Positions 51,991 through 60,059 of a stretch of 64,000 nt of DNA are shown piece after piece (the first letter of the stretch is position 1; every line of letters starts with the position of its first letter). The translations under genes were made by a program, and so were the position numbers. The stretch spans positions 4,579,001 to 4,643,000 of the forward strand of contig NZ_CP026730.1 in assembly GCF_003369795.1 (NCBI RefSeq). Direction: 5' to 3'. Source of the DNA: Streptomyces sp. CB09001. Lineage in GTDB: Bacteria > Actinomycetota > Actinomycetes > Streptomycetales > Streptomycetaceae. Below the pieces are notes generated by a model that saw only the letters and a list, made by a program, of their open reading frames with translations, ran no database searches and was not told where the DNA came from.

Positions 51991-52032
51991 GGGTGCGGGT
52001 GCGGGTGCGGGTGCGGGTGCGGGTGCGGGTGC
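51991..52032 (-). repeat. Hexanucleotide microsatellite (GCACCC)7 in the mutase 5' leader
   Basis: Seven perfect GGGTGC units on the plus strand (GCACCC on the coding strand), immediately upstream of the Shine-Dalgarno of the phosphohexomutase gene. If read in frame it would encode Ala-Pro repeats. Copy number could vary between strains. Confidence 0.85.
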
Positions 52033-52384
52033 GCGGGGTGCCTGCGGCGGCCTGTGGGGGTGTGGTGGGGGTGCGCGTGGCGCCGTTTGTGCGGTGGGTG
52101 GGTCGGGGCCGCGCCGGGGGGTGTCCGTCCTCGGAACGGCGCGGAATCGGTCGGCCACAGAAGCGAACTCCGTTGACGCGCCAACCGCTGCGGGCGGACA
52201 CCCCCCGACACGACCCCTTCTCGCCGTACGCGGCTGCGGCCCGCCATCGCTCCGCCTTCCGCTCCTCGCCGTACGCGGCTGACCGTCCGTCCCGCCGCCC
52301 CAGCTGCGGGCAGTCGTGCCGCGTCCCCCTCGCGCCCGCACCCACGCCGGGTGCCAAGCCCACGCCGGACCACTGGGCCTCGGT
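52033..52384. other. Intergenic region between mutase and purine nucleoside phosphorylase genes
   Basis: About 350 bp without convincing coding features. It contains a 17-bp direct repeat, CTCGCCGTACGCGGCTG, at 52220-52236 and 52265-52281. The mutase promoter must lie here; no clear -35/-10 pair was identified. Confidence 0.55.
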
Positions 52385-53221
52385 CTACAGCCGGCCCAGG
52401 ACCTGGGTCAGCAGGGTCCCCATGCGCGCGGCGGAGTCGCGGCCCGCCTGGAGGACCTCCTCGTGGTTGAGGGGCTCGCCCGTCATGCCCGCGGCGAGGT
52501 TGGTGACCAGGGAGATGCCCAGGACCTCCGCGCCGGCCTCGCGGGCCGCGATCGCCTCCAGGACCGTCGACATGCCCACCAGGTCGGCGCCGATCACGCG
52601 GGCCATGCGGATCTCGGCCGGGGTCTCGTAGTGCGGGCCGGGGAACTGGGCGTAGACGCCCTCCTCCAGCGTGGCGTCGACCTCCTTGCACAGCGCCCGC
52701 AGGCGGGGCGAGTAGAGGTCGGTGAGGTCGACGAAATTGGCGCCCATGATGGGGGAGGTGGCGGTGAGGTTGATGTGGTCGCTGATCAGGACCGGCTGGC
52801 CGGGGCGCATGCCCTCGCGCAGGCCGCCGCAGCCGTTGGTCAGGATGATCGTCTTGGCGCCGGCCGCGACCGCGGTGCGGACGCCGTGGGAGACGGCGGC
52901 GACGCCGTGGCCCTCGTAGTAGTGGGTGCGGCCCAGGAAGACCAGTGCGCGCTTGTCGCCGAGGGTGTACGAGCGGACCCTGCCGCCGTGGCCCTCCACC
53001 GCGGGCTTGGGGAAGCCCGGCAGGTCGGTGACCTGGAGATCGGCCTCGGGGGCGCCCAGGGCGTCCACGGCCGGTGCCCAGCCGGAGCCCATCACGAGGG
53101 CGACGTCGTGGGTCTCGGCACCGGTGAGTTCGCGCAGGCGGGCCGCGGCGGCGTCGGCGGCGGCCCCCGGGTCAACTGGGGTGGCGCCCTGGATGTCGTC
53201 CGGAAGAAGAGATGCGTTCAC
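52385..53221 (-). CDS. Purine nucleoside phosphorylase (trimeric type)
   Basis: A 278-aa phosphorylase cleaving inosine, guanosine and deoxy forms into base and (deoxy)ribose-1-phosphate. Motifs: DVALVMGSGWAPAVDAL (phosphate site), VEGHGGRVRSY, LVFLGRTHYYEGHGV, ILTNGCGGLREGMRPGQPVLISDHINLT and VYAQFPGPHYETPAEIRMARVIGADLVGMSTVLEAIAAREAGAEVLGISLVTNLAAG, the standard trimeric PNP pattern. GTG 53221 chosen because TACCCT is exactly 7 nt upstream and an alternative ATG 53270-53272 would place the operator inside the gene. Controlled by palindrome site 6. Confidence 0.94.
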   Translation of the reverse strand: MNASLLPDDIQGATPVDPGAAADAAAARLRELTGAETHDVALVMGSGWAPAVDALGAPEADLQVTDLPGFPKPAVEGHGGRVRSYTLGDKRALVFLGRTHYYEGHGVAAVSHGVRTAVAAGAKTIILTNGCGGLREGMRPGQPVLISDHINLTATSPIMGANFVDLTDLYSPRLRALCKEVDATLEEGVYAQFPGPHYETPAEIRMARVIGADLVGMSTVLEAIAAREAGAEVLGISLVTNLAAGMTGEPLNHEEVLQAGRDSAARMGTLLTQVLGRL

Positions 53222-53228
53222 GCCGAAG

Positions 53229-53258
53229 AGGGTAGCCGGTTTATGGCTACGCGCGTAG
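53229..53258 (-). promoter_or_regulatory. PNP promoter region with nucleoside-regulon palindrome, site 6
   Basis: Perfect CTACGCGCGTAG at 53247-53258, 26 bp upstream of the GTG. TACCCT (53229-53234, minus strand) stands 7 nt before the start codon, a leaderless -10; CATAAA directly after the palindrome is an alternative. The palindrome would cover the -35 or the spacer. Confidence 0.72.
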
Positions 53259-53314
53259 ATGGTGGAGGTCACGGGATGGTGGTTTTTGGGTTGGAGGTTT
53301 TGACGGGGCGGCGC

Positions 53315-53752
53315 TCAGCAGGGGCGTTTGCGGAGTTCCATCACGTAGTCGTGGGGGGCCCCGGCCGATTCGGCGGCGTCCGCGACCTCGCCCAGGTAGC
53401 GGGCGGAGGGCAGGCCGCCCTCGTAGGCGTTCAGGACGTAGGTCCAGGCGCCCTCCTCGCCCTCCAGGGTGTGCGCGCGCACCCTGGTGCGGCGGTATAT
53501 GTCCAGGCCCACGCCCTCCCAGCGGTCGAGGGACTCCTCGTCCATGGGGGTGACGTCGTAGAGGGACACGAAGACCTGGGAGATCGGGTCCTCGACCAGG
53601 GTCGCGAGTGCGCCCTCCCAGCCCATGTGCTCGCCCCCGAAGGTCAGCCGCCACCCGTTCAGCCAGCCGGTGGCGCGCAGCGGCGAGTGCGGGGCGCGGC
53701 GGGTCATCAGCCGCGCGTCGAGGTTGCCGGCATAAGCGGCGTAGAGCGACAT
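53315..53752 (-). CDS. Gamma-glutamylcyclotransferase-like protein
   Basis: A 145-aa GGCT-fold protein: LYAAYAGNLDARLMTRRAPHSPLRATGWLNGWRLTFGG has the Y-G-S/A-N-like first loop (here YAGNL), followed by VFVSLYDVTPMDEESLDRWEG with the conserved Glu (E in DEES) and RRTRVRAHTL. Such proteins act on gamma-glutamyl amides or glutathione relatives; actinomycetes lack glutathione, so the substrate is unclear. ATG 53752 has no Shine-Dalgarno but TACCCT (53760-53765) 7 nt upstream. Divergent from the flavoprotein gene across 86 bp. Confidence 0.8.
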   Translation of the reverse strand: MSLYAAYAGNLDARLMTRRAPHSPLRATGWLNGWRLTFGGEHMGWEGALATLVEDPISQVFVSLYDVTPMDEESLDRWEGVGLDIYRRTRVRAHTLEGEEGAWTYVLNAYEGGLPSARYLGEVADAAESAGAPHDYVMELRKRPC

Positions 53753-53838
53753 GAGGGGAAGGGTACGGCAGGGGTGCCGGGCGTCGCTGTCGTCACGGTG
53801 GTGGCCCCGGGCGGCCTCTCGTTGAAGGGTGCGGGACA

Positions 53839-55287
53839 ATGGGGTACGTGACTCGGATCGTGATCATTGGCGGCGGACCCGGCGGATACGAAGCGGCGCT
53901 GGTGGCCGCGCAACTCGGCGCGGAGGTGACCGTCGTCGACTGCGACGGTCTGGGCGGGGCGTCGGTGCTGACCGACTGCGTGCCGTCCAAGACCCTCATC
54001 GCCACGGCTGAGGTGATGACCACCTTCGACTCCTCCTATGAGGAGCTGGGGATCATCGTCGCCGACGACACTCCGCCCATGGAGCAGGCGGCCCGGGTGG
54101 TGGGCGTGGATCTGGGCAAGGTCAACCGCCGTGTGAAGCGGCTCGCACTGGCGCAGTCGCACGACATCACCGCCTCCGTGACGCGCGCCGGTGCGCGGGT
54201 CGTGCGCGGGCGCGGGCGGCTGGAGGGCATGCAGGGACTGGACGGCTCGCGCAAGGTCGTGGTGCGGGCCGCCGACGGGACTGAGGAGACGCTGACCGCG
54301 GACGCGGTGCTCATCGCCACCGGTGGGCATCCGCGGGAGCTGCCGGACGCGCGGCCCGACGGCGAGCGGATCCTGAACTGGACCCAGGTGTACGACCTGG
54401 ATGAGCTGCCCGAGGAGCTCATCGTGGTGGGGTCCGGTGTGACCGGTGCCGAGTTCGCCGGGGCCTATCAGGCGCTCGGGTCGCGGGTCACGCTCGTGTC
54501 GTCGCGGGACCGGGTGCTGCCGGGTGAGGACCCGGATGCGGCGGCTGTTCTGGAAGACGTGTTCCGGCGGCGTGGGATGAACGTCATGTCGCGGTCGCGG
54601 GCCCAGTCCGTCAAGCGGGTGGGGGACCGGGTCGAGGTGACGCTGTCGGACGGGCGGGTCATCGGAGGGTCGCACTGTCTGATGGCCGTCGGCGCCATTC
54701 CCAACACGGAGGGGATGGGCCTGGAGGAAGCGGGCGTCCGGCTCAAGGACTCCGGGCACATCAAGACCGACCGGGTCTCGCGGACCTCGGCTCCCGGGGT
54801 GTACGCCGCCGGTGACGTCACCGGTGTCTTCGCGCTGGCCTCGGTGGCGGCGATGCAGGGGCGGATCGCCATGTACCACTTCCTCGGGGACGCCGTGACT
54901 CCGCTGAACCTGAAGACCGTGTCCGCCAACGTCTTCACCGATCCCGAGATCGCCACCGTCGGGTACTCGCAGGCCGACGTGGACGCCGGCAAGATCGATG
55001 CCCGCGTGGTGAAGCTGCCGCTGCTGCGCAACCCGCGCGCCAAGATGCAGGGCATCCGGGACGGTTTCGTCAAGATCTTCTGCCGGCCCGGTACCGAGAT
55101 CGTGGTGGGCGGGGTTGTGGTGGCGCCGCGGGCCTCGGAGCTCATCCATCCCATCTCCATCGCCGTCGACAACAACCTGACGGTCGAGCAGATCGCCAAC
55201 GCCTTCACCGTCTACCCCTCGCTCTCGGGGTCGATCGCCGAGGTGGCACGCCAGTTGCACACCCGGAAGGCGAGCGGGGAGCAGTAG
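53839..55287 (+). CDS. lpdA: NAD(P)H-quinone dehydrogenase, LpdA type (flavoprotein disulfide-reductase family)
   Basis: A 482-aa FAD flavoprotein. GGGPGGYEAALVAAQLG binds FAD and VVGSGVTGAEFAGAYQALGSRVTLVSS binds NAD(P). The C-terminal interface is LSGSIAEVARQLH. The redox centre reads CDGLGGASVLTDCVPSKT: the first Cys of the usual C-x4-C pair is Ala, so it cannot be a dithiol lipoamide dehydrogenase. It resembles M. tuberculosis LpdA (Rv3303c), shown to reduce quinones. ATG 53839 used; GTG 53848 (VTRIVIIGGG) is an alternative. 178 bp upstream of the DeoR gene, on the same strand. Confidence 0.9.
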   Translation: MGYVTRIVIIGGGPGGYEAALVAAQLGAEVTVVDCDGLGGASVLTDCVPSKTLIATAEVMTTFDSSYEELGIIVADDTPPMEQAARVVGVDLGKVNRRVKRLALAQSHDITASVTRAGARVVRGRGRLEGMQGLDGSRKVVVRAADGTEETLTADAVLIATGGHPRELPDARPDGERILNWTQVYDLDELPEELIVVGSGVTGAEFAGAYQALGSRVTLVSSRDRVLPGEDPDAAAVLEDVFRRRGMNVMSRSRAQSVKRVGDRVEVTLSDGRVIGGSHCLMAVGAIPNTEGMGLEEAGVRLKDSGHIKTDRVSRTSAPGVYAAGDVTGVFALASVAAMQGRIAMYHFLGDAVTPLNLKTVSANVFTDPEIATVGYSQADVDAGKIDARVVKLPLLRNPRAKMQGIRDGFVKIFCRPGTEIVVGGVVVAPRASELIHPISIAVDNNLTVEQIANAFTVYPSLSGSIAEVARQLHTRKASGEQ

Positions 55288-55428
55288 CCCGGCGGGCGCG
55301 GCCGGAAATGACTCCCCGCTGGTCACGGGGAGTTGCGGTGCTTGCGGGTGGCATAGGCGGTCGGGGTAGGCCCGTATACCACTTCCGGTGGTGGCATGCG
55401 AACAACTTCTGTTATTCGGCGCATACTG

Positions 55429-55458
55429 CTGAAAGCAGACGGTCGTTGGGGTTACTGT
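55429..55458 (+). promoter_or_regulatory. Leaderless promoter of the DeoR gene
   Basis: CTGAAA (55429-55434), 18 bp, TACTGT (55453-55458), then exactly 7 nt to the GTG at 55466. No copy of CTACGCGCGTAG in this gap. Confidence 0.6.
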
Positions 55459-55465
55459 CAGTTTC

Positions 55466-56461
55466 GTGTTCGCTGCAGAACGTCGCCAATTGATCCTCGA
55501 AATGGTGCGAGCGAACGGGGCCGTGTCGCTCCGTGAGCTCGCCCGCGTCGTCCAGACCTCCGAAGTGACCGTACGGCGGGACGTGCGCGCACTGGAGGCA
55601 GAAGGACTCCTCGACCGCCGGCACGGCGGTGCGGTACTGCCGGGCGGGTTCACGCGAGAGTCCGGCTTTCCGCAGAAATCCCATCTCGCGACCGCCGAGA
55701 AGACGGCCATCGCCGATCTCGCCGCGGGCCTCGTCGAAGAGGGCGAAGCCATCGTGGTGGGGGCGGGTACGACGACGCAGGAGCTGGCCCGCCGGCTCGC
55801 GCGGGTGCCCGGGCTGACCGTCGTCACCAATTCGCTGTTGGTGGCCCAGGCCCTTGCCCATGCCAACCGGGTCGAGGTGGTGATGACCGGGGGCACGCTC
55901 AGGGGGTCCAACTACGCCCTGGTGGGGTCGGGCGCCGAGCAGTCCCTCCAGGGGCTGCGGGTCTCCAAGGCCTTCCTGTCCGGGAGCGGGCTGACCGCCG
56001 AGCGGGGGCTGTCCACCTCCAACATGCTGTCGGCGTCCGTCGACCGGGCGCTGGTCCAGGCCGCCGCCGAGGTCGTCGTCCTCGCCGACCACTCCAAGCT
56101 GGGCACGGACACCATGTTCCAGACCGTGCCCACCGATGTCATCACCCGTCTGGTCACCGACGAGTCGCCGGGCCACGACGACCGCGCCGCCACCGAGCTC
56201 CAGGCCCTGGCCGACCAGGGCGTGCAGATCTCCGTGGCCGGAGCGTCGGGGGGTGGTACGGCGAACGGCACCGGGGCTTCGGGGGCCCCGGGGGCCTCGG
56301 GGGGTGATTCCGTGGCGCGTCAGCAGCGTCGGGACGTGCCGCTTCCGGGACCACGCCGTCAGGTTCCGGGTGCGGGCGCGGGGCTGCGGTCCGCCACCGC
56401 CCTGGGTGAGCAGGGGGGCGGGGCGGAGCGGGCGCGCGTCGCCGACATACGTCGACGGTAG
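55466..56461 (+). CDS. DeoR/GlpR family transcriptional regulator
   Basis: A 331-aa repressor. The N-terminal HTH is RRQLILEMVRANGAVSLRELARVVQTSEVTVRRDVRALEAEGLLDRRHGGAVLPGG, a full DeoR signature. The sugar-phosphate-binding C-terminal domain has KTAIADLAAGLVEEGEAIVVGAGTTTQELARRLA, VVTNSLLVAQAL, LVGSGAEQSL and VVLADHSKLGTDTMFQTVP. The last ~75 residues are a disordered Gly/Ala/Arg tail not seen in typical DeoR proteins. GTG start, leaderless. It neighbours nucleoside salvage genes and its family senses phosphosugars, so it is a candidate for the six-site palindrome, but also could control lpdA or carboxylase genes. Confidence 0.9.
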   Translation: MFAAERRQLILEMVRANGAVSLRELARVVQTSEVTVRRDVRALEAEGLLDRRHGGAVLPGGFTRESGFPQKSHLATAEKTAIADLAAGLVEEGEAIVVGAGTTTQELARRLARVPGLTVVTNSLLVAQALAHANRVEVVMTGGTLRGSNYALVGSGAEQSLQGLRVSKAFLSGSGLTAERGLSTSNMLSASVDRALVQAAAEVVVLADHSKLGTDTMFQTVPTDVITRLVTDESPGHDDRAATELQALADQGVQISVAGASGGGTANGTGASGAPGASGGDSVARQQRRDVPLPGPRRQVPGAGAGLRSATALGEQGGGAERARVADIRRR

Positions 56462-56503
56462 GGCCTCGTCCGGCGGGGAGTGACATCCGTCCGGCGGGCA
56501 AGT

Positions 56504-56554
56504 GACAGGGGCGCCCGGCGGACCGTGTGAGGTGGTCCGTCGGGCGCCCCTGTC
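56504..56554. terminator. Bidirectional terminator between deoR and accA2
   Basis: A 21-bp stem (56504-56524 with 56534-56554) with a single G.U pair and a 9-nt loop, between the converging DeoR and carboxylase genes. Longest hairpin in the window. Confidence 0.9.
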
Positions 56555-56569
56555 GTGGTGCGGGACGCG

Positions 56570-58342
56570 TCAGTCCTTGATTTCGCAGATGGCGGCGCCG
56601 GAGGTGAGGGAGGCGCCGACTTCGGCGGTGAGGCCCTTGATGGTGCCGGTTTTGTGGGCGTTGAGGGGCTGTTCCATCTTCATGGCTTCGAGGACGACGA
56701 TCAGGTCGCCTTCCTGGACTTCCTGGCCCTCCTCGACGGCGATCTTGACGATGGTGCCCTGCATGGGGGAGGCGAGGGTGTCGCCGGAGGCGGCGGGGCC
56801 GGACTTCTTCGCCGCGCGGCGCTTGGGGCGGGCGCCGGCGGCCAGGCCGGTGCGGGCCAGGGACATGCCCAGGCTGGAGGGCAGGGAGACCTCCAGACGT
56901 TTGCCGCCGACCTCGACGACGACCGTCTCCCGGCCGCTCTCCTCGTCCGCGTCGGTGCCGGCGGGGGCGGTGAAGGGTGTGATCTCGTTGACGAAGCCGG
57001 TCTCGATCCACCGGGTGTGGACGGTGAAGGGGTCGGTGGAGCCGGTGAGTTCGGGGGCGAAGGCGGGGTCGCGGACGACGGTGCGGTGGAAGGGGAGGGC
57101 GGTGGCCATGCCCTCGACGGTGAACTCGTCCAGGGCGCGGGCGGCGCGCTGGAGTGCCTCGGCGCGGGTGCGGCCGGTGACGATCAGTTTGGCCAGGAGG
57201 GAGTCCCAGGCGGGGCCGATCACGGAGCCGGATTCGACGCCGGTGTCGAGGCGGACGCCGGGGCCGGTGGGTGCGTCGAAGCGGGTGACGGTGCCGGGGG
57301 CGGGCAGGAAGCCGCGGCCGGGGTCCTCGCCGTTGATGCGGAACTCGAAGGAGTGGCCGCGCAGGGCGGGGTCGTCGTAGCCCAGTTCTTCGCCGTCGGC
57401 GATGCGGAACATCTCGCGGACCAGGTCGATGCCGGCGACTTCCTCGGTGACGGGGTGTTCGACCTGGAGGCGGGTGTTGACCTCCAGGAAGGAGATGGTG
57501 CCGTCTGCTCCGACGAGGAATTCGACGGTGCCGGCGCCGACGTAGCCGGCTTCCTTGAGGATGGCCTTGGAGGACGCGTACAGCTCCTCCACCTGGGTGT
57601 CGGAGAGGAAGGGCGCGGGGGCCTCCTCGACGAGTTTTTGGTGGCGGCGCTGGAGGGAGCAGTCGCGGGTGGAGACGACGACCACGTTGCCGTGGGTGTC
57701 GGCCAGGCACTGGGTCTCCACGTGGCGGGGCTGGTCGAGGTAGCGCTCGACGAAGCATTCGCCGCGGCCGAAGGCGGCCACGGCCTCGCGGACGGCGGAG
57801 TCGTAGAGTTCGGGGACCTCTTCGAGGGTGCGGGCGACTTTGAGGCCGCGGCCGCCGCCGCCGAAGGCGGCCTTGATCGCGATGGGCAGGCCGTGTTCCC
57901 TGGCGAAGGCGACGACCTCGTCCGCGCCGGAGACGGGGTCGGGGGTGCCGGCGACCAGGGGGGCGCCGGCCCGCTGGGCGATGTGGCGGGCGGCGACCTT
58001 GTCGCCCAGGTCCCGGATGGCGTGCGGGGGCGGGCCGATCCAGATCAGACCGGCGTCCCCGACCGCCTGCGCGAACTCGGCGTTCTCGGAGAGGAATCCG
58101 TAGCCGGGGTGGATGGCGTCCGCGCCCGACTCGCGGGCGGCGTTGAGGACCTTGGCGATGTCCAGATAGCTGGTCGCGGGGGTGTCACCACCCAGGGCGA
58201 ACGCCTCATCAGCGGCACGGACATGCAACGCGTCCCGGTCCGGATCCGCGTAGACGGCCACGCTCGCGATCCCGGCGTCCCGGCAGGCCCGGGCCACACG
58301 GACAGCGATTTCGCCACGATTGGCGATGAGCACCTTGCGCAC
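56570..58342 (-). CDS. accA2: Acetyl/propionyl-CoA carboxylase alpha chain (biotin carboxylase + BCCP)
   Basis: A 590-aa biotinylated subunit, the length known for AccA2 of S. coelicolor. The biotin carboxylase domain (1-450) has KVLIANRGEIAVRVARACRD, AAFGGGGRGLKV (ATP grasp) and FLEVNTRLQVEHPVTEEVAGIDLVREM. The BCCP domain at the C-terminus has the biotin Lys in VLEAMKMEQPL. It supplies carboxy-biotin to carboxyltransferase beta chains such as PccB to make malonyl- or methylmalonyl-CoA for fatty acids and polyketides. GTG 58342 with AAGGAGG upstream. Only BirA, 3.6 kb away, can biotinylate it. Confidence 0.95.
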   Translation of the reverse strand: MRKVLIANRGEIAVRVARACRDAGIASVAVYADPDRDALHVRAADEAFALGGDTPATSYLDIAKVLNAARESGADAIHPGYGFLSENAEFAQAVGDAGLIWIGPPPHAIRDLGDKVAARHIAQRAGAPLVAGTPDPVSGADEVVAFAREHGLPIAIKAAFGGGGRGLKVARTLEEVPELYDSAVREAVAAFGRGECFVERYLDQPRHVETQCLADTHGNVVVVSTRDCSLQRRHQKLVEEAPAPFLSDTQVEELYASSKAILKEAGYVGAGTVEFLVGADGTISFLEVNTRLQVEHPVTEEVAGIDLVREMFRIADGEELGYDDPALRGHSFEFRINGEDPGRGFLPAPGTVTRFDAPTGPGVRLDTGVESGSVIGPAWDSLLAKLIVTGRTRAEALQRAARALDEFTVEGMATALPFHRTVVRDPAFAPELTGSTDPFTVHTRWIETGFVNEITPFTAPAGTDADEESGRETVVVEVGGKRLEVSLPSSLGMSLARTGLAAGARPKRRAAKKSGPAASGDTLASPMQGTIVKIAVEEGQEVQEGDLIVVLEAMKMEQPLNAHKTGTIKGLTAEVGASLTSGAAICEIKD

Positions 58343-58473
58343 GATTGAGGCTCCCTCCTTGAAACAAGCCGAGTTTAGGGACTGCCGACACGGCACTTCG
58401 ACCCGTCCCCAATGGTGAGCTTGCCCACACGGAGCGTGATTCGAGGCTCGCTCGACCCCCGAAAGCCCTTGTA

Positions 58474-58485
58474 GTACCGCGGTAC
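58474..58485. promoter_or_regulatory. 12-bp palindrome upstream of accA2
   Basis: GTACCGCGGTAC, perfect palindrome in the 374-bp gap between accA2 and the gene at 58717 and 132 bp upstream of the accA2 start. Possibly an operator; no regulator can be named. The rest of the gap is less GC-rich than the genes and shows no ORF. Confidence 0.4.
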
Positions 58486-58716
58486 GCAGGGCTCCTGGGA
58501 GAAACCCTAGCCCGCCCGTGTGGTCAAGGTCTCTGTAAGGGCGTGCTGCGGGCCACTCGGTTTCTTTGTGGAGTCCCTACTAATGGCCCAATGATTCTTT
58601 GCTCGTGCCGGAACCCTTGTGGCGAGGTTTACCCGTTAGTAGCGTTCCTCTGGTCTCGAACGTACTTGAGGTAACAGCTGTCCTGTGCGGCAGCGGTCGA
58701 AGGTGGGTGGGGGCCG

Positions 58717-59199
58717 GTGTCAGTGCGCAGGCCGGTGGCGTGGACCGTGGCGGTCGTGCTCTTCGTGGAGGCGGTCGGCGTCGCGGCGCTGAACTGGTTC
58801 CTGGCGATCGTCGTCGACCGTCAGGACATGTCCCTGGCCGGTCTGGACCCGGACATGATGTCCGTGTCCTCGAAGATCGGCGGGGTGGTCTTCGGCCTGT
58901 ACTTCGCGCTGTGCGCCCTGGTCGCCCTGCTCGTGGCGCTGCGCGACCGCGCGCCCGCGGGGCTCGGCCGGATCCTGCTGATCAGCGCCGCCGTGGTGCA
59001 CGGGCTGCTCGGGGCCTTCACCTGGGGGCTGGTCGGACCCGGCGCCTTCATCTTCATGATCGTCGTACTGGCTCTGATCGTGCTGCTGCTGATGACGTAC
59101 GACGCCAGGGAGGAGCCTACGGCCCGGCAGCGGTCCGAGGGCGGCAAGGGCGACGACGGCTCCCCGGTCAGCCCTCCGCCGGCGCCCACAACTCCGTGA
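58717..59199 (+). CDS. Small integral membrane protein, 4 TM, unknown function
   Basis: A 160-aa membrane protein with about four hydrophobic helices: ~8-27 (VAWTVAVVLFVEAVGVAALNWFLAIVV), ~53-72 (GGVVFGLYFALCALVALLVAL), ~82-99 and ~105-125 (GAFIFMIVVLALIVLLLMTY). A Pro-rich polar tail follows (EEPTARQRSEGGKGDDGSPVSPPPAPTTP). No family recognised. GTG start with GGTGGGTGGGGG upstream. Its 3' end overlaps the convergent maf gene by 32 bp. Confidence 0.75.
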   Translation: MSVRRPVAWTVAVVLFVEAVGVAALNWFLAIVVDRQDMSLAGLDPDMMSVSSKIGGVVFGLYFALCALVALLVALRDRAPAGLGRILLISAAVVHGLLGAFTWGLVGPGAFIFMIVVLALIVLLLMTYDAREEPTARQRSEGGKGDDGSPVSPPPAPTTP

Positions 59200-59788
59200 T
59201 ACCCGTCCCGAGGTCGGCGAGCAGGCGGCGCAGCAGGGGCAGGCTCAGGCCGATGACGTTCCCGTGGTCGCCGTCGATGCCGTCGATGAACGGGGCCGAG
59301 CGGCCGTCCAGGGTGAACGCCCCGGCGACGTGGAGGGGCTCCCCGGAGGCCACGTAGGCGGCGATCTCGTCGTCGGTCGGCTCGCCGAAGCGGACGACCG
59401 TGGACGCGGTCGCCGAGACGTGGCGGCCGGAGACGGTGTCCCAGACGCAGTGGCCGGTCTGCAGCGTGCCCGCCCGGCCGCGCATCGCCTTCCAGCGGGC
59501 GGTGGCCTCCTCCGCGTCCGCCGGCTTGCCGAGCGCCTGGCCGTCCAGGTCGAGCACCGAGTCGCAGCCGATCACCAGGGCGCCCTGCACCTCCGGCTTC
59601 GCGGCCACCACGGACGCCTTGGCCTCGGCCAGGGCGAGGGCCAGCTCGGCGGGGGTGGGGGCGGTGACGGCCTCCTCGTCGACACCGCTCACCAGGACCT
59701 CCGGGGCGAGCCCCGCCTGGCGCAGCAGGCCGAGCCGGGCCGGGGACTGGGAGGCGAGGACGAGTCGGCGGCGGGACTGAGCAGTCAT
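59168..59788 (-). CDS. maf: Maf family nucleoside-triphosphate pyrophosphatase
   Basis: A 206-aa Maf protein that hydrolyses non-canonical or selected NTPs to NMP and PPi. LVLASQSPARLGLLRQAG (S-x-R-R/x-x-L-L signature), VIGCDSVLDLDGQALGKPADAEEA with the catalytic Asp, and the C-terminal DGIDGDHGNVIGLSLPLL. Length normal. ATG 59788. It sits in the carboxylase-biotin ligase neighbourhood, as in other Streptomyces, without an obvious pathway link. Confidence 0.93.
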   Translation of the reverse strand: MTAQSRRRLVLASQSPARLGLLRQAGLAPEVLVSGVDEEAVTAPTPAELALALAEAKASVVAAKPEVQGALVIGCDSVLDLDGQALGKPADAEEATARWKAMRGRAGTLQTGHCVWDTVSGRHVSATASTVVRFGEPTDDEIAAYVASGEPLHVAGAFTLDGRSAPFIDGIDGDHGNVIGLSLPLLRRLLADLGTGITELWAPAEG

Positions 59789-59820
59789 GGGGCCAGGTTA
59801 GTCACCCGGGCGGGGCCGGC

Positions 59821-59949
59821 TCATCCCAGGCCGAGGACGATCATCGCGAGGACCATGGCCAGGGCCAGGAACACGCTCAGCCGCCGCAGCATGTCCTGCG
59901 TGTCGCGCAGTTCCTTGGGCGGCTCGTTCTCGGGGTCGGACCACAGCAT
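59821..59949 (-). CDS. 42-aa single-pass membrane peptide (MmpB-like)
   Basis: Short ORF: MLWSDPENEPPKELRDTQDM, then LRRLSVFLALAMVLAMIVLG and LG. An acidic/polar N-terminal half (PENEPPKELRD) is followed by one hydrophobic helix of ~20 residues, so a type II/III tail anchor. It lies between pccE and maf on their strand. It resembles, from memory, the small Streptomyces morphogenic membrane protein called MmpB; that name is not confirmed here. It is a probable real gene because Streptomyces keep the ORF in this place. Confidence 0.65.
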   Translation of the reverse strand: MLWSDPENEPPKELRDTQDMLRRLSVFLALAMVLAMIVLGLG

Positions 59950-60004
59950 GTCACTAGCGTGGGGCTTGGCGGGCGGCGGCGACTTGAGTACGGGTACTTA
60001 AATC

Positions 60005-60046
60005 GGGGCGCGGGGTTGCCGTTCCGTGCGCGGTTCCCCGCGCCCC
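60005..60046 (-). terminator. Terminator after pccB-pccE
   Basis: GGGGCGCGGGG (60005-60015) and CCCCGCGCCCC (60036-60046), perfect 11-bp stem with a 20-nt loop, just beyond the pccE stop on the minus strand. The right arm and GTTCCCCGCGCCCC context is a common Streptomyces intergenic element. Confidence 0.75.
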
Positions 60047-60059
60047 TGGGTATTCGACC

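Noticed and set aside
50335..52341. N-terminal extension of the phosphohexomutase by ~120 codons including an Ala-Pro repeat
   Set aside because: The extension is encoded by the hexamer microsatellite and low-complexity DNA. GTG 51975 has a Shine-Dalgarno and fits family length.
53839..55287. Dihydrolipoamide dehydrogenase
   Set aside because: The first redox Cys is missing (GGASVLTDC), so lipoamide dehydrogenase activity is not expected; LpdA-type quinone reductase fits better.
56555..58348. 597-codon plus-strand frame opposite accA2
   Set aside because: Composition artefact of GC skew; accA2 is intact on the minus strand.
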